Made by a program: the position numbers and the translations under genes
Shown: piece by piece, positions 5,450 to 5,694 of the stretch
Position numbering within the stretch: the first letter of the stretch is position 1
Layout of the letters: every line of letters begins with the position of its first letter
The notes under the pieces: model-generated
What the model was told of the DNA's origin: nothing
Databases searched by the model: none
What the model saw: only the letters and a program-made list of their open reading frames with translations
Origin: CAZJFC01 sp964545245
Lineage (GTDB): Bacteria; Pseudomonadota; Alphaproteobacteria; Rickettsiales; 21-14-0-20-44-7
Direction: 5' to 3'
Assembly (NCBI GenBank): GCA_964545245.1
Contig: CAZJFC010000090.1
Span: 1 to 5,694, forward strand
DNA: 5,694 nucleotides

Positions 5450-5694
5450 TTTCCCTTGACCTGCTCCACGCTCTGGAAGAAGTGGCGCTCGATTTCGTCA
5501 TTGATGCGTAGGATTACGCGGCAATCCCCGAAATTGAGCAGATCATCCTTATCTTCCATTTTGAACAGGCGGTTGCCGTCTGCATCGCGGGCTTTGACGA
5601 TCAGGGAATAAACGGCGTTTTCAATGCCGGAGGCCTTCTTACCCGCCACCCGCTGAATCAGGCTGGCTTCCCCCATCGTCATCGGTAGGATATG
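5416..5694 (-). CDS. Tail assembly chaperone, lambda gpG-like (N-terminus cut by window edge)
   Basis: 92 codons lie in the window and the frame is open to its edge. The internal ATG at 5682 has no Shine-Dalgarno, and the preceding in-frame residues HILP run naturally into MTMGEASLIQRV, as in chaperones that have a short beta strand before this helix. The true start is therefore probably outside the window. Other features are a helix of ENAVYSLIVKARDADGNRLFKMEDKDDLL and INDEIERHFFQSVEQVKGN. Position immediately before the tape measure gene, small size and acidic content fit the lambda gpG/HK97 gp13 chaperone role: binding the tape measure and delivering tail tube subunits. The sequence ends in SDATHSDATS, an uninformative tail encoded by the region that overlaps the gpT-like frame. 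Confidence 0.75.
   Translation of the reverse strand, partial: HILPMTMGEASLIQRVAGKKASGIENAVYSLIVKARDADGNRLFKMEDKDDLLNFGDCRVILRINDEIERHFFQSVEQVKGNSDATHSDATS
5426..5450 (-). repeat. Short direct repeat just after the slippery site
   Basis: ACTCCGACGC occurs twice (5441-5450 and 5426-5435) separated by GACGC, giving a 15-nt period. It duplicates five codons in both overlapping frames: SDATH/SDATS in the zero frame and LRRDA/LRRNQ in the -1 frame. Because the unit is a multiple of three, both products keep frame. Confidence 0.6.
5449..5455 (-). other. Programmed -1 ribosomal frameshift site, G GGA AAC
   Basis: The minus-strand heptamer GGGAAAC is in the correct register (zero frame AAG GGA AAC TCC) to be an X XXY YYZ slippery site. 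It differs only in the last base from the lambda G-T site GGGAAAG. Slippage converts GGA AAC to GGG AAA and continues as CTC CGA CGC into the gpT-like frame. Zero-frame translation ends 10 codons later at TAG 5416-5418. Heptamer, register, gene order and the coding character of the -1 frame agree. Confidence 0.85.

Noticed and set aside
5674..5682. ATG at 5682 (or 5676) as the true start of the gpG-like gene
   Set aside because: There is no Shine-Dalgarno upstream, the frame is open to the window edge, and the upstream residues HILP fit the family's pattern, so the gene probably begins outside the window.

Overview
The window is part of a long-tailed phage (prophage-like) tail operon read on the minus strand. 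A complete four-gene arsenic-resistance operon sits inside it on the plus strand. The tail order on the minus strand is: tail-assembly chaperone (lambda gpG/gpGT type, with a -1 frameshift site), tape measure protein, distal tail protein (DUF2460/TIGR02217) and hub protein (DUF2163/TIGR02218). The same order occurs in alphaproteobacterial siphovirus-like prophages and in the Rhodobacter gene transfer agent (genes g10 to g13). The host is therefore most likely an alphaproteobacterium; the genus cannot be named from this sequence.

Layout: 1-441 (minus) N-terminal half of the DUF2163 hub protein; 438-1019 (minus) distal tail protein; 1020-1089 a compact divergent control region; 1090-1437 arsR, 1434-1889 a DUF6428 protein, 1889-2362 arsC (thioredoxin-type arsenate reductase) and 2359-3399 acr3 (arsenite efflux permease), all plus; 3394-5301 (minus) tape measure protein; 5288-5449 (minus) gpT-like frame reached by frameshifting; 5416-5694 (minus) gpG-like chaperone, cut by the window edge. 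Coding is nearly continuous, and no stretch over about 70 bases lacks a gene.

The ars genes form one tightly coupled unit, with ATGA, TGATG and ATGA junctions. It runs from a near-consensus promoter (TTGACA, 16 bp, TATGAT) covered by inverted and direct copies of GACATAT, which are the likely ArsR operators. ArsC would reduce arsenate to arsenite, Acr3 would export arsenite and ArsR would sense it. DUF6428 is a recurrent ars-operon partner of unknown role with a cysteine-rich tail.

The main point of interest is the placement. The ars block lies exactly between the tape measure and distal tail genes, in the opposite direction, with no spacer and no visible terminator. The tape measure gene still ends in a strong Shine-Dalgarno sequence and an ATGA overlap that now opens a two-codon dead reading frame. 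The distal tail gene begins ATGAGC, so joining the two ends rebuilds a perfect ATGA-coupled junction. A shared TATGA occurs at both edges. This reads as a fairly precise insertion of an arsenic-resistance cargo into a still-intact tail operon. A second notable feature is a perfect lambda-like slippery heptamer, G GGA AAC, in the tail chaperone gene.
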